A DNA stretch of 32,956 nucleotides from the NCBI GenBank assembly GCA_017302355.1, contig JAFLDQ010000018.1:1-32956 (forward strand), read 5' to 3'. The position numbers and the translations under genes are program-made. This DNA comes from Dechloromonas sp. (GTDB lineage Bacteria; Pseudomonadota; Gammaproteobacteria; Burkholderiales; Rhodocyclaceae). The notes below the pieces were generated by a model, which saw only the letters and a program-made list of their open reading frames with translations, made no database searches and was not told the DNA's origin. Shown here piece after piece: positions 1 through 7,684 of the stretch; position 1 is the first letter of the stretch, and the number at the start of each line of letters is the position of its first letter.

Positions 1-137
1 CCGAGCGGTCACGAACCTTGGGGACGCGCACTTCGACATTGCCGACCGCAGTGAGCACGTCACGTGCCGGCAGATAGCCATTCCTGACTACCGCGCGCTG
101 CCCACCCAACATCTTCACGTTCCCGTACGCTCTAATT
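1..137 (-). pseudogene. IS256-family transposase fragment (runs off left edge)
   Basis: Read on the minus strand, this stretch encodes an uninterrupted peptide containing VVRNGYLPARDVLTAVG followed by VEVRVPKVRDRS. That is the signature of the N-terminal third of IS256/mutator-family DDE transposases. The reading frame is closed by a stop just upstream (about 143-145), so the normal first 50 or so residues are missing. The remainder would lie beyond the left edge. No terminal inverted repeat is visible. The plus-strand methylase frame is already open at about 91, so the exact junction lies somewhere between about 100 and 145. Family assignment is confident; whether the rest of the element exists cannot be seen. 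Confidence 0.75.
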
Positions 138-719
138 TCGCAACTCGGCAAGAGAGGAGCCTATGAGCGCGTACTCGCCAGCTACAACGCTCGGCCAAAC
201 GGAGCCGACCTTCTTTTCCTATGTCGGGCGTGTTATGGCGGGGTTGTTCGATTCCGCAAGAACGATGGTTTCATGAGCACCCCTGTTGGCGCGCATGATC
301 CAGTGCGACCCGAGAGTTTTGAGAAGCGGGTAGATATTTGGCATGCAAGAACACAAGGCGCACGTTTCTTGCATCTTGACTTCGCTGAGGCGATGAGTCT
401 GGCGCAACGGGGTGACCTAATCTACTGTGACCCTCCTTACGCTGACAGCCAAGCGATTCTATATGGTGCCCAAGCGTTCTCGCTGCAACGGCTTCTCGAT
501 TCAATTGCCGCGTGCAAGGCCAGAGGCGTATGTGTGGCACTGAGCATCGACGGCATGAAATATTCCGGTCGCAAGGTATGTGACGTTCCGATCCCGGATG
601 GCCTATTTGAACGCGAAGTGTTCGTTAGCGTAGGCCGCTCAATGCTGCAACGTTTTCAAATGGATGGCTTAAGTCTTGAGGATCACGAGGTGCATGATCG
701 GCTCCTGCTGACTGTTTGA
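132..719 (+). pseudogene. D12-class DNA adenine methylase, N-terminally truncated
   Basis: The frame shows D12-class (Dam-like) N6-adenine methyltransferase features: a segment with LLFLCRACYGGVVRF and GFMSTPVGAH (target-recognition/NxPxG region), then catalytic motif IV as LIYCDPPYADS. The C-terminal part (to 719) looks complete. The N-terminal SAM-binding motif (FxGGK) is absent: in frame, the sequence reaches a TAG at about 88-90 and meets the transposase fragment. The first in-frame ATG is at 273, inside the conserved region, so a 148-aa product from there would lack motif I and is unlikely to methylate DNA. Base composition is visibly lower in GC than the neighbouring genes, which suggests transfer. 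Likely a remnant of a restriction-modification or phage methylase broken by an IS-linked rearrangement. Confidence 0.7.
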
Positions 720-1026
720 CGCCCAACGGCCGCAAGATGTCCGGGGTCACATGACGTTGCCGTTGGCGGGTGTCCGAAATGGCGCAAGCGTGAAACGGGT
801 GCCAGGGAGAGTTGACGCCGATCAATCGATGCCGAGCCGTATGGGGTATCATCAAGCGCCTGTCCGGAGTAGCGCCCGCGGCAGACAACTGTAGCCAGCC
901 AGCCGCCAGCCAGTGTTAGCGATTTCCATGATTTTGGCTGGCCTCCTCCGACGGGACCATCAGGTCTGGCCGACCGGCATTTCCGGTGCGGACTTGCGGA
1001 GGGCAGTGCAAGCCAGGGAGAGTCTC
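720..1026. other. Intergenic region, no gene seen
   Basis: No convincing coding region. It holds an imperfect inverted repeat near 721-772 (CGCCCAACGGC and GCCGTTGGCGG), then the GCC-rich leader motif at 893-913. A purine-rich AGGGAG ends 7 bases before the ATG at 1027. The frame is open back to 913, but the 913-1026 part shows no family similarity, so it is treated as untranslated leader. Confidence 0.5.
893..913 (+). promoter_or_regulatory. GCCAGCC-repeat leader A (upstream of polyferredoxin gene)
   Basis: AGCCAGCCAGCC followed by GCCAGCCAG on the coding strand, about 113 bases before the ATG at 1027. A related GCAAGCCAGGGAGAG lies directly at the ribosome binding site. It is one of six similar leaders in this window (see findings). 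Function unknown. Confidence 0.4.
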
Positions 1027-2427
1027 ATGACACCCTCGGAAGGTGCCGGGTTGGCGCCGCGTCTTGCCATTGCCGTCGAGGCTTTCTTTGTACGCCATCG
1101 TTCCCGCCTGATCTGGGTTCACGTTGCCGCTTTCCTGTGCTTTCTCGCGATCATGGTCGTGCCCCTGCTGTTGCCCGACCCGCCGGAAGATTCGACTCCC
1201 TTGACCCATTTCACCACCTTCGCCAATTACGTGCTGTGGGGATTGTGGTTCCCGCTGGTCTTCCTGTCGGTAATCTTCACCGGACGTTCGTGGTGCGGGC
1301 TGATGTGCCCGATGGGGGCTGCTTCCGAGTGGGCCAACAAGGTCGGCCCGCGCTTGGCCATTCCGGCCTGGTTGCGCTGGGAAGGCACGCCGGTGGTGGC
1401 CTTCATCGTCACCACCGTCATCGGCCAGACGCTCGGGGTGCGCGAGCATCCCGAAGCGGCGGCCGGGGTGTTCGGCGGCACCATGGCGGCGGCCGTGTTG
1501 ATCGGCTTCCTGTTCGGCCGCAAGAAGCGCGCGTGGTGCCGGCACATGTGCCCGATCGGCCGCATGCTGGGCCTGTATTCGCGGCTGGGCGCCGTTCAGT
1601 TCGCGCCGCGGGTGAAGGTGCCCGGCCACGATGCCTACACCGAGAAGGGGGCCTGCCCGACGATGATCGATCTGGCCCAGAAGAGCGAGTCGCGCCATTG
1701 CATCGAATGTTTCCGCTGCGTCAAGCCGCAGGCCAAGGGCAGCATCCGCCTGGAATTCCGCAGGCCGGGCGTCGAGATCGAGCAGATCCGCGAATTCCGG
1801 GCCAACCAGGCGGAAGCGTGGTTCCTCTTCCTCGACACGGGCTTGGCGCTGGGCGGGTTCCTGTGGCTGGTGGTCCCGCAGTATCAGCATTTCCGGCAGG
1901 CCATGGGCACCCTGTCGCTCGATCGCGGTTGGGAATGGCTGCTGGCGACCGGGCCGGCTTGGCTGGTCAGCGTCCACCCCGAGCGGGGCGAAGTGTTCAT
2001 GTGGCTCGATTTCTTCACCATTACGACATTCATGCTCAGTTGCATGATCGCCATGACCGCCACGCTGGCTGCGCTGACCAGCGCCGCGGCCCGGTTGGCC
2101 GGCATGGTCGGCGGCGACGGCAGCTTCCGGGAGCGCTTTACCGAGCTCGGTTACCAGTATGCGCCGGTCGCCATGGTTTCGCTGGTCATCGGACTGGGCG
2201 GCATGCTCTTCGAGCCGATCAGGGAAACGCCGCTCGGCGCCGCCGGCGTGCATGCGTTCAAGAGCGCTTTCTTCGTGCTCGGCATGTTGTGGAGCGTTTG
2301 GCTCGGCGAACGCATCCTGGCGCGCCAGGGCGTGGCGCCAAGATGGCGCTGGCTGCCGTTGCTGCCGGGACTGATCGGCAGCGCCGCGGTGGGCTTCTTC
2401 TGGTGGGTGGCGATTTTCGGCTTGTAG
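1027..2427 (+). CDS. FtrD-like polyferredoxin membrane protein (second copy)
   Basis: A 466-aa inner-membrane iron-sulfur protein of the NapH/NosR C-terminal/FtrD type. Several hydrophobic segments alternate with cysteine motifs: WCGLMCPMGAASEW, then WCRHMCPIGRMLG, then HCIECFRCVKP. These are expected to hold [4Fe-4S] clusters and move electrons at the membrane. The ATG at 1027 is preferred over the upstream ATG-less extension from 913 because AGGGAG sits 7 bases before it and the following MTPSEG... leads straight into the first membrane segment. It is a paralogue of the protein at 2984-4375 and converges on that operon. Being the only plus-strand member of the iron cluster, it is probably transcribed separately. 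Role as a reductant in iron transport is inferred from FtrD of Bordetella/Brucella. Confidence 0.8.
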   Translation: MTPSEGAGLAPRLAIAVEAFFVRHRSRLIWVHVAAFLCFLAIMVVPLLLPDPPEDSTPLTHFTTFANYVLWGLWFPLVFLSVIFTGRSWCGLMCPMGAASEWANKVGPRLAIPAWLRWEGTPVVAFIVTTVIGQTLGVREHPEAAAGVFGGTMAAAVLIGFLFGRKKRAWCRHMCPIGRMLGLYSRLGAVQFAPRVKVPGHDAYTEKGACPTMIDLAQKSESRHCIECFRCVKPQAKGSIRLEFRRPGVEIEQIREFRANQAEAWFLFLDTGLALGGFLWLVVPQYQHFRQAMGTLSLDRGWEWLLATGPAWLVSVHPERGEVFMWLDFFTITTFMLSCMIAMTATLAALTSAAARLAGMVGGDGSFRERFTELGYQYAPVAMVSLVIGLGGMLFEPIRETPLGAAGVHAFKSAFFVLGMLWSVWLGERILARQGVAPRWRWLPLLPGLIGSAAVGFFWWVAIFGL

Positions 2428-2440
2428 ACGCGGGAAGGGC

Positions 2441-2461
2441 GGGCCGGCGCGCAGCCGGCCC
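2441..2461. terminator. Hairpin between convergent genes
   Basis: GGGCCGGC-GCGCA-GCCGGCCC, an 8-bp perfect GC stem with a 5-base loop, lies 13 bases after the stop at 2427 and 9 bases past the end of the opposing gene at 2471. There is no clear U-tract on either side, so it may act as a bidirectional stop or only as an RNA 3' end. Confidence 0.45.
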
Positions 2462-2470
2462 TGGCCTTGC

Positions 2471-2920
2471 TTACCGGAAAATGCTGTGGCGATGCGTGCC
2501 CAGATGAACGCCCAGGCCGGCCACGAACAGCGCGCCGGCAACGGCGTGGCCGCGTTTCTGGCCGGCGGCGAGCAGCGCGAGCGAGGTGGCCAGGCTGCCC
2601 AGCATGCCGATCTTGGCGAGCCGGTTGATCTGCCGGCGGCGGGACTTGCCGGTCGGCGCCGGCGTGGCCAGCAGACGGTCGAGGGTGGCGTCGACCAGCG
2701 TTTCGAGTTCCTCGACCGCGATCCGGCGTTGATCGAAATGCAGCACGAGGCTGCCGGCGCCAGGATTGGCGCTGGTTTCCAGGATGCCTTGCTGTTCGGC
2801 CAGCGCCGCCTCCAGATCGGCGAGGCGGCCCGGGTTGCGCAGGGTGCGATCGCGGATGCGGATGCGCCCGGGGGTGGCGGAAACGACGCGGCGGACGGCG
2901 AGGCTAGATGATGCGGACAT
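2471..2920 (-). CDS. HMA_2-type heavy-metal-associated domain membrane protein
   Basis: A 149-aa protein. Residues about 10-85 have the pattern of the HMA_2 (heavy-metal-associated domain 2) family: ATPGRIRIRDRTLR, then LADLEAALAEQQGI and a beta strand SLVLHFDQ. There is no CxxC metal site and in fact no cysteine anywhere, as is usual for this subfamily. A basic linker (KSRRRQ) is followed by two hydrophobic segments (about 105-120 and 125-140). It is the last gene of the iron-uptake operon, and its start overlaps the end of the 26-codon ORF. It could be an accessory protein for the permease or polyferredoxin; metal binding cannot be claimed from sequence. Confidence 0.7.
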   Translation of the reverse strand: MSASSSLAVRRVVSATPGRIRIRDRTLRNPGRLADLEAALAEQQGILETSANPGAGSLVLHFDQRRIAVEELETLVDATLDRLLATPAPTGKSRRRQINRLAKIGMLGSLATSLALLAAGQKRGHAVAGALFVAGLGVHLGTHRHSIFR

Positions 2921-2984
2921 GGTGGATGATCTCGTGATCGAGGGCGAACTCGCCCATTTTGTAGAGGATGACAGTCATCGGCAT
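2904..2984 (-). CDS. Possible 26-aa translationally coupled small protein
   Basis: The stop codon of ftrD (TAA, 2984-2986) overlaps an ATG as TAATG. The ORF runs 26 codons to a TAG at 2904-2906, overlapping the HMA_2 gene start (ATG at 2920) by 17 bases. The product starts MPMTVILYKMGEF and ends HEIIHHVRII. Evidence is only the tight start/stop geometry, which suggests translational re-initiation through to the downstream gene. It may be just a coupling ORF or chance. No family recognised. Confidence 0.3.
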   Translation of the reverse strand: MPMTVILYKMGEFALDHEIIHHVRII

Positions 2985-4375
2985 TACCAGACGAAGAAGA
3001 CCAGACGCCAGACGATGACCATCAGGGTCACCGGGAAGAGCATGGCCAGACCGGCCGAACCCTTGCGCACGATTCCGGCCTCGGCGCGCCAGGCCAGGCG
3101 CAGCGCCAGCCACAGGCTGCCCAGGCTGCCGAGGGCGAGCAGGAGAATCCGGAAGGCGGGCAGCCAGCCGAGCCAGACGTGCTCGGCCTTGAGGTGGCTG
3201 ACGGTGAGCATCGACAGGCCGAGGACGATGCTGGCGGCGGCCAGCGGGGCGAGGGCGAAGCTCAGGCGCTGCCACGACAGGCCCGGCGTCTTCAGCAGGC
3301 GGGCGGCGAGCGCCGGGCCGAGCCAGAGCAGGCCGCCAAGCAGGAAGCCGCCGCCGATCAGGTAGGCAAGGATCAGCGCGCCGTCGAGCCAGGTGAACAG
3401 GTCGCCGGCTTCCGGGTAATGGGTCAGCAGCCACCACGGCACGTCGTTGTCGAGCAGCGCGAAATGGTCGTGCTCGACCAGCCAGTCGGCGAGCGCCAGC
3501 TTGAGGCGGAGGAACCACGGGCTGACCGTCCACTGGAAGGCGGCGGTGGCGACGCCGAGCACGCCGAAGAGCAGGGTCAGCGCTTCCGGCGTGCGCGCCG
3601 GGGCGTCGGGGTCGAGCACCTCGGCGAACGGCGAGCGGGTGCTCAAGGCCACGGCGTCGCGCTGGCCGGCGCAGCGGCCGCAGGCGTGGCATTCGGAGGC
3701 GCTGGTCATGCGCCGCACGTCGACCAGCGGCGCGCAATTGACCGGTTCGTAGTCGCCCGTATGGCGATCCCAGGCGGCGCGGTCGACCTTGTAGTGGAGC
3801 GGGGCGATCTTGGCCAGCACGGCGAAGACGCCGGAGGCCGGGCACAGGGTGCGGCACCAGATGCGTTTCTCGCGGCCGTAGAGCAGGCCGAGGCCGACGG
3901 CGGCGACGGTCGAGCCACCGAGCACCAGCAAGGCCGCCTGTGGATATTCGTAGACGCTGATCAATTGGCCGTAGACCGTGGTGCAGACGAAGGCGACGAA
4001 GGGCCAGCCGGTCCACTTGAGCCAGCCGGGCAGCGGCTTGCCGCGCCCGTACTTGCTGACCCATTCGGAGACGGTGCCTTCCGGGCAGAAGATGCCGCAC
4101 CAGACGCGGCCGAGCGTCACCGTGGCGATCATGACGCCCGGCCACCAGACGCCCCAGAAGATGAACTGGGCGAACAGGCGCAGGTTGTTCCAGATGTGCG
4201 CGTCTTCCGGCGGCAACGGCAGGAAGGCGGGGATGATGACGAGCGCCGCGTAAACGACGACGACCGCCCACTGGACGGTCACGATCAGGCGGCGGTTGCG
4301 GCGCAGGAAAAGGCCGATATATTCGAGTCGACCGCGACTGCGCTGCGGGTGGAAATGCAGGGGGCGCTCAACCAC
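2984..4375 (-). CDS. ftrD: FtrD polyferredoxin, iron-uptake electron transfer
   Basis: A 463-aa membrane protein with at least five hydrophobic stretches and cysteine clusters WCGIFCPEGTVSEW (about residue 93 on), WCRTLCPASGVF (about 173 on) and CHACGRCAGQ (about 230 on), the polyferredoxin pattern of FtrD/NapH proteins. In FtrABCD systems of Bordetella and Brucella, FtrD is needed for ferrous-iron use and is thought to accept or donate electrons across the membrane. The start is a GTG at 4373-4375 lying inside the end of ftrC (8-base overlap), so it is translationally coupled to the permease. It is clearly related to the 1027-2427 protein in layout and motifs, but the two differ at most positions. 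Confidence 0.85.
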   Translation of the reverse strand: MVERPLHFHPQRSRGRLEYIGLFLRRNRRLIVTVQWAVVVVYAALVIIPAFLPLPPEDAHIWNNLRLFAQFIFWGVWWPGVMIATVTLGRVWCGIFCPEGTVSEWVSKYGRGKPLPGWLKWTGWPFVAFVCTTVYGQLISVYEYPQAALLVLGGSTVAAVGLGLLYGREKRIWCRTLCPASGVFAVLAKIAPLHYKVDRAAWDRHTGDYEPVNCAPLVDVRRMTSASECHACGRCAGQRDAVALSTRSPFAEVLDPDAPARTPEALTLLFGVLGVATAAFQWTVSPWFLRLKLALADWLVEHDHFALLDNDVPWWLLTHYPEAGDLFTWLDGALILAYLIGGGFLLGGLLWLGPALAARLLKTPGLSWQRLSFALAPLAAASIVLGLSMLTVSHLKAEHVWLGWLPAFRILLLALGSLGSLWLALRLAWRAEAGIVRKGSAGLAMLFPVTLMVIVWRLVFFVW

Positions 4376-5171
4376 GCCCGCTTTTTCGCCAGCCGATGAA
4401 GACGACGGTCCAGTAGGCGGCCCAGGCGAGCAGCGTGGTCAGCGCCGGGCGGGCGCGGTAGCCGGCAAAGTCGGAGAACAGTTTGCCGGTCGTCGTCGCG
4501 TCGTCGATCAGCAGCGAAGTATCCCAGACCGGGTCGAGCATCGGCGGCAGCCATCCGGCGCCGATCAGGCGGTCGATGGCAGTGACGAACAAAGCCGAGG
4601 CGAGCACCAGCAGCAGGATCGACGAAAGACGCAGGAGCAGGCCGAGGTTAAGCCGGGCCAGACTCCTGGCCGCCAGCCAGGCGGTGAGGGCGGCGGCGGC
4701 GAAACCGAGCGCGCTGCCGATGGCGAGCGCCGACAGTTCGCCGCCCTGGGCGAGCCCGTAGAGGAAGATGACCGTTTCCGCGCCTTCGCGGGCCACGGCC
4801 AGCGCCGCGACGACGGCGACGCCCCAGTAGCCGGAGCGTTCGGCCGCCGCGCTCAGGTCGGCGTGCAGTTGCGCCTTGATGGTCCGGCCGTGCTTGCGCA
4901 TCCACAGGACCATCTGGGTGATCAGTCCGGCGGCGACGAGCAGCGTGGCGGTCTGAAACAGGTCGAGCGCCTCGCCGGTCAGTTCGTCCTGCACCGACAG
5001 CAGCGCCCAGCCGAGCAACAGCGCCAGCCCGACGCCGGCAGCCAGTCCCCCGAACAGGGCGCGGCGACCGGCGCCGCTGTCGTCGTTGGCCTGCAGCCAG
5101 GCGTAGAGGATGCCGGCGATCAGGAAAGCCTCCAGGCTCTCCCGCCAGACCACGAAAAAGGCGTTACCCAT
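4368..5171 (-). CDS. ftrC: FTR1-family iron permease FtrC
   Basis: A 267-aa polytopic inner-membrane protein starting MGNAFFVVWRESLEAFLIAG. It carries both REXXE iron-binding motifs of FTR1/EfeU permeases, RESLE in the first membrane helix and REGAE in the middle. About seven hydrophobic helices are visible. The ATG at 5171 is preferred over one 27 bases upstream: GGAG lies 6 bases before it and the family starts just before the first REXXE helix. Preceded by ftrB (54-base gap) and overlapping ftrD. Expected to move Fe3+ into the cytoplasm after periplasmic oxidation or handover by FtrA/FtrB. Confidence 0.9.
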   Translation of the reverse strand: MGNAFFVVWRESLEAFLIAGILYAWLQANDDSGAGRRALFGGLAAGVGLALLLGWALLSVQDELTGEALDLFQTATLLVAAGLITQMVLWMRKHGRTIKAQLHADLSAAAERSGYWGVAVVAALAVAREGAETVIFLYGLAQGGELSALAIGSALGFAAAALTAWLAARSLARLNLGLLLRLSSILLLVLASALFVTAIDRLIGAGWLPPMLDPVWDTSLLIDDATTTGKLFSDFAGYRARPALTTLLAWAAYWTVVFIGWRKSGRG

Positions 5172-5225
5172 GCTGCACTCCGTAATTCTTGTCGCCACGC
5201 CTGAGCGCAGCGAGTCATGTTTTAT

Positions 5226-5558
5226 TTACTTGACGACGATTTTCGCCTGCCCGGTTTCCAGGTGAAAGTCGTCGAAGAACTTGTAGATGCCCGGTTTCAT
5301 CGGAACGAAGACCATCGTCCGGGTGACCCCGGGCGCCAGGACCAGCTCCTTCTTCAGTTCCAGGCTCTCGAATTCCGCGGCACCCGGTCCCTCGTTCTTC
5401 ACCTCCAGCCGGAAGCGCGTGTTGGCTGGCACTTCCAGCGTGTCGGGAAAGATCCGGCCATCCTTCATCAGGACCTTGTAGGTCGGCAGGTCGTCGGCGA
5501 ATGCTGCGGTCGACGCCAGAAAAAGGCCGAAAACCGCGGAATGGAGAGCATGTTTCAT
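5226..5558 (-). CDS. ftrB: Periplasmic cupredoxin-like protein FtrB
   Basis: A 110-aa protein with a signal peptide (MKHALHSAVFGLFLASTAAFA) and one cupredoxin-like beta-sandwich domain of the EfeO N-terminal/FtrB type: PDTLEVPANTRFRLEVKNEGPGAAEFES, then a GIYKFFDDFH strand. A glutamate (EFES) replaces the His of classical type-1 copper sites and there is no Cys ligand, as in other iron-transport cupredoxins, so blue-copper chemistry is unlikely. It lies 9 bases after the porin gene and 54 bases before ftrC. By analogy with Bordetella FtrB, it works with FtrA to oxidise or hand iron to the FTR1 permease. Confidence 0.8.
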   Translation of the reverse strand: MKHALHSAVFGLFLASTAAFADDLPTYKVLMKDGRIFPDTLEVPANTRFRLEVKNEGPGAAEFESLELKKELVLAPGVTRTMVFVPMKPGIYKFFDDFHLETGQAKIVVK

Positions 5559-5567
5559 GAGACTTCC

Positions 5568-7046
5568 TCAATAGGCGATGTTGGCGCGCAGTCCGATCAC
5601 CGTGACCGGGTCGGCATCGCCGTTGCCGCCGCCGCGGGTGATCCACTGGAGGTCCGGAGTGAGCTGGAATTGCGGCGAAACGCTGAAGCGGTAATAGATT
5701 TCCGCCACATTTTCGGCATTGCTCGGGATGAAGGTGAAATCGGGAATGCCGTCGCCGTCGAGATCGCCGCTGCCGCCGTAATTCCGATAGGCGCTGTTTG
5801 AGTTCAGCCAGGCGTAGCCAATACCGATGGCATCGTTGGCACGGCCCCAGTAACTGCCGCTGATGTCGGCGCCGATCGAAATCACATCCTTGAACGGCAA
5901 GTCGCCCTTGGCCAGATGTCCGAAGCGGCCGAACAGGTTGACGCCATCGCCGACGCGCTGGTCGACCGAGACGCCGACCCCGGTGTGGCGAGACGTCGTG
6001 CCGTCGAAGTTGTCCGCGTCCGAGCGCGTCCAGCCATAGAGGCGATAGTTGCCGGTGAGGCCGTCGAACAGCTTGAGCTGGGTTTCTGCCTGCGCCATGT
6101 AGAGCGGCGAGTCGAAGGTGCGCTGATAGTTGGAGCCGCGTTCGCCGGCGCCGAAGACGCCCAGCGACAGACGCCACGGTTGCGACTTGTCGGTACTGTT
6201 GACATAAGACGTGACGAAGCCGGGCTGGAAGCCGTTGGCATCGACCCCGACTTCGCCGCCCGCGTCGAGCAGCGGGTTATGCACGAACACCGAGTTGAGG
6301 AACTGCGTCGTTTCGTCGCCGGCCGCCGTGTTCTGGTCGAAGAAGGTGAAGATGTCCATCTTGCCGAAGGTCAGTTCCAGCGTCTCCCGCGAATTGGGCT
6401 GGAATCCGCCGAAAGGCAGTGGAATGGCCGCCTGGTACCAGATCTCGCCGAGGACCAGTACCGAGTCGTCCGGGTTGGCACCGCTGGCCCGGAACGCCAC
6501 CGCGTTCGGCGCGGCGCCGAAGTAGCCGAGGCCGGTGAAGGCCGGGTTCAGCCCGAGGCCCTGGCCGACACGGACATGGGCGAAGATCTTCTGCTCGATG
6601 TCACCGATCGGCTGGAGCGGCAGTTCGACCGCGATGTCGCCGCGATAATTGAGCTGGCTGCCGCTGTAGTTTGTCCCCGACGGGAAGCCATAGGCTCTCT
6701 GGGCAACCGTGGCGACGTTGGCGGAAACCTTGATGCCATCCAGCGCCTCGGCGATCTTCGACGGCTTCTTCATGTCCAGCACGTCCTTTTCCGTCGCCTT
6801 GAGGCGGGAGGTCAGTTCCGGTTCGTACTGGGAAATCCGCTCGCTCTCGAGGCCCTTGGCGATCTCGGCGCTTTCGTTCTTGAGCGTCTTGACTTCCTTT
6901 TCCAGTTCGGCGTTGCGCGCTTCCAGTTTCTCCATGCGCTCCATGAGCTTCTGCAGCGTGGCCGCATCGGATTTGGGCGGGGCGGCGCAGACGGGCAAGG
7001 CCAGCCCGGCCGCAACCAGCGCGGCGGTCAGTTTGGCGAGTTTCAT
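5568..7046 (-). CDS. Outer-membrane porin-like protein within the ftr operon
   Basis: A 492-aa protein with a signal peptide (MKLAKLTAALVAAGLALPVCA) and a coiled-coil of about residues 30-100 (LMERMEKLEARNAELEKEVK). A long beta-barrel follows, rich in alternating aromatic/polar strands, and the chain ends in an aromatic residue (LRANIAY) as expected for BAM substrates. It resembles OprB-like or phosphate-selective porins with an N-terminal coiled-coil. It sits between ftrA and ftrB with gaps of 3 and 9 bases, so it is co-translated with the iron-uptake genes. This is not part of the canonical ftrABCD set. An iron-chelate or metal pore is a reasonable inference, not shown by sequence. Confidence 0.7.
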   Translation of the reverse strand: MKLAKLTAALVAAGLALPVCAAPPKSDAATLQKLMERMEKLEARNAELEKEVKTLKNESAEIAKGLESERISQYEPELTSRLKATEKDVLDMKKPSKIAEALDGIKVSANVATVAQRAYGFPSGTNYSGSQLNYRGDIAVELPLQPIGDIEQKIFAHVRVGQGLGLNPAFTGLGYFGAAPNAVAFRASGANPDDSVLVLGEIWYQAAIPLPFGGFQPNSRETLELTFGKMDIFTFFDQNTAAGDETTQFLNSVFVHNPLLDAGGEVGVDANGFQPGFVTSYVNSTDKSQPWRLSLGVFGAGERGSNYQRTFDSPLYMAQAETQLKLFDGLTGNYRLYGWTRSDADNFDGTTSRHTGVGVSVDQRVGDGVNLFGRFGHLAKGDLPFKDVISIGADISGSYWGRANDAIGIGYAWLNSNSAYRNYGGSGDLDGDGIPDFTFIPSNAENVAEIYYRFSVSPQFQLTPDLQWITRGGGNGDADPVTVIGLRANIAY

Positions 7047-7049
7047 GGC

Positions 7050-7595
7050 TCAATACCCGCCCTTCTTGCCGATGCCGACATAGGTGAACTCGTATTCGAC
7101 GTCGAACGGCTTGAACCACGGGCGGACGCCGGTGGCGCGGTCGGTGTGGCGGCCGAAGTGGGCGTGCTTGTTCTCCGAAGGCGGCAGGATGGTGTACTTC
7201 ACCTTGTATTTGCCGGGGCCGGCCAGCTTGATGTTCTCGCCGTAGTGCGGGCCGTCGCTGGCGACCATCGGCATGAAATCGCCGGCCACCTTGTAGTCGC
7301 CGCCGATCTTGCTGACCTCGTACTTGACGACGAGATAGGGAATCCAGGCGCCTTCCTCGAAGCCGTTCGCGTTGTTGGCCAGCGCGTGGATGTCGGCCTC
7401 GATGTGGATGTCCGATTCGGACGCCTTGCGCATCATGCCTTCCGGTTCCATCTCGATGGGTTGCAGGTAGACGGCGGCGATCTCCATGCCGGCCTTGTTC
7501 TGCGGCACGCCGATCGGATATTCGAGGGCGAGGGCGGGGGCAGCCAGCGCGGTGGAAAGGGCCAGCGCGACAACGAGCTTCTTGGTGGACAACAT
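7050..7595 (-). CDS. ftrA: P19/Tp34-family periplasmic iron-binding protein FtrA
   Basis: A 181-aa protein with a signal peptide (MLSTKKLVVALALSTALAAPALA) and the full P19/Tp34 family pattern: YPIGVPQNKAGMEIAAVYLQ, then the metal-site segment IHIEADIHA, then MPMVASDGPHYG with the conserved Met/His, and HAHFGRHTD. In Campylobacter (P19) and Bordetella (FtrA), this copper-dependent periplasmic protein binds iron for an FTR1 permease. The ATG at 7595 has AGGGAG 9 bases upstream. The gene follows exbD by 89 bases holding leader motif B, and the porin starts 3 bases after its stop. Confidence 0.9.
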   Translation of the reverse strand: MLSTKKLVVALALSTALAAPALALEYPIGVPQNKAGMEIAAVYLQPIEMEPEGMMRKASESDIHIEADIHALANNANGFEEGAWIPYLVVKYEVSKIGGDYKVAGDFMPMVASDGPHYGENIKLAGPGKYKVKYTILPPSENKHAHFGRHTDRATGVRPWFKPFDVEYEFTYVGIGKKGGY

Positions 7596-7615
7596 GGTGA
7601 TGGACTCCCTGGTTG

Positions 7616-7661
7616 CTCTGGCTGGCTGAGGTATCGCTCGCTGCTACGGCTGGCTGGCTCG
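7616..7661 (-). promoter_or_regulatory. GCCAGCC-repeat leader B (upstream of ftrA)
   Basis: On the coding strand this holds GAGCCAGCCAGCCG and CTCAGCCAGCCAGAG, two clusters separated by about 18 bases, ending 20 bases before the ftrA start. A run of seven Ts on the minus strand (7673-7679) lies directly after the exbD stop, so the mRNA could partly end or be processed here. Function unknown. Confidence 0.4.
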
Positions 7662-7684
7662 ATGCGGTTGTGAAAAAAACTGTT

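Noticed and set aside
721..772. Imperfect inverted repeat (CGCCCAACGGC / GCCGTTGGCGG) directly after the methylase stop, resembling an integron attC site
   Set aside because: The right-hand core reads GTTGGCG, not GTTRRRY, inner boxes were not found, and no integrase or other cassette is present.
913..1026. Upstream extension of the polyferredoxin gene to 913
   Set aside because: No ribosome binding site there, no family similarity, and it overlaps the GCC-rich leader; ATG at 1027 is better supported.
916..2541. Long minus-strand open frame over the polyferredoxin gene, and similar long antisense frames over nrdA, the CobN-like gene and the receptors
   Set aside because: Typical shadow frames of GC-rich genes: Arg/Pro/Ala/Gly-rich, no domain, opposite a well-supported gene.
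7662..7684. Intrinsic terminator after exbD
   Set aside because: A run of seven Ts follows the exbD stop on the minus strand, but only a weak 5-bp stem with a long loop can be drawn before it.
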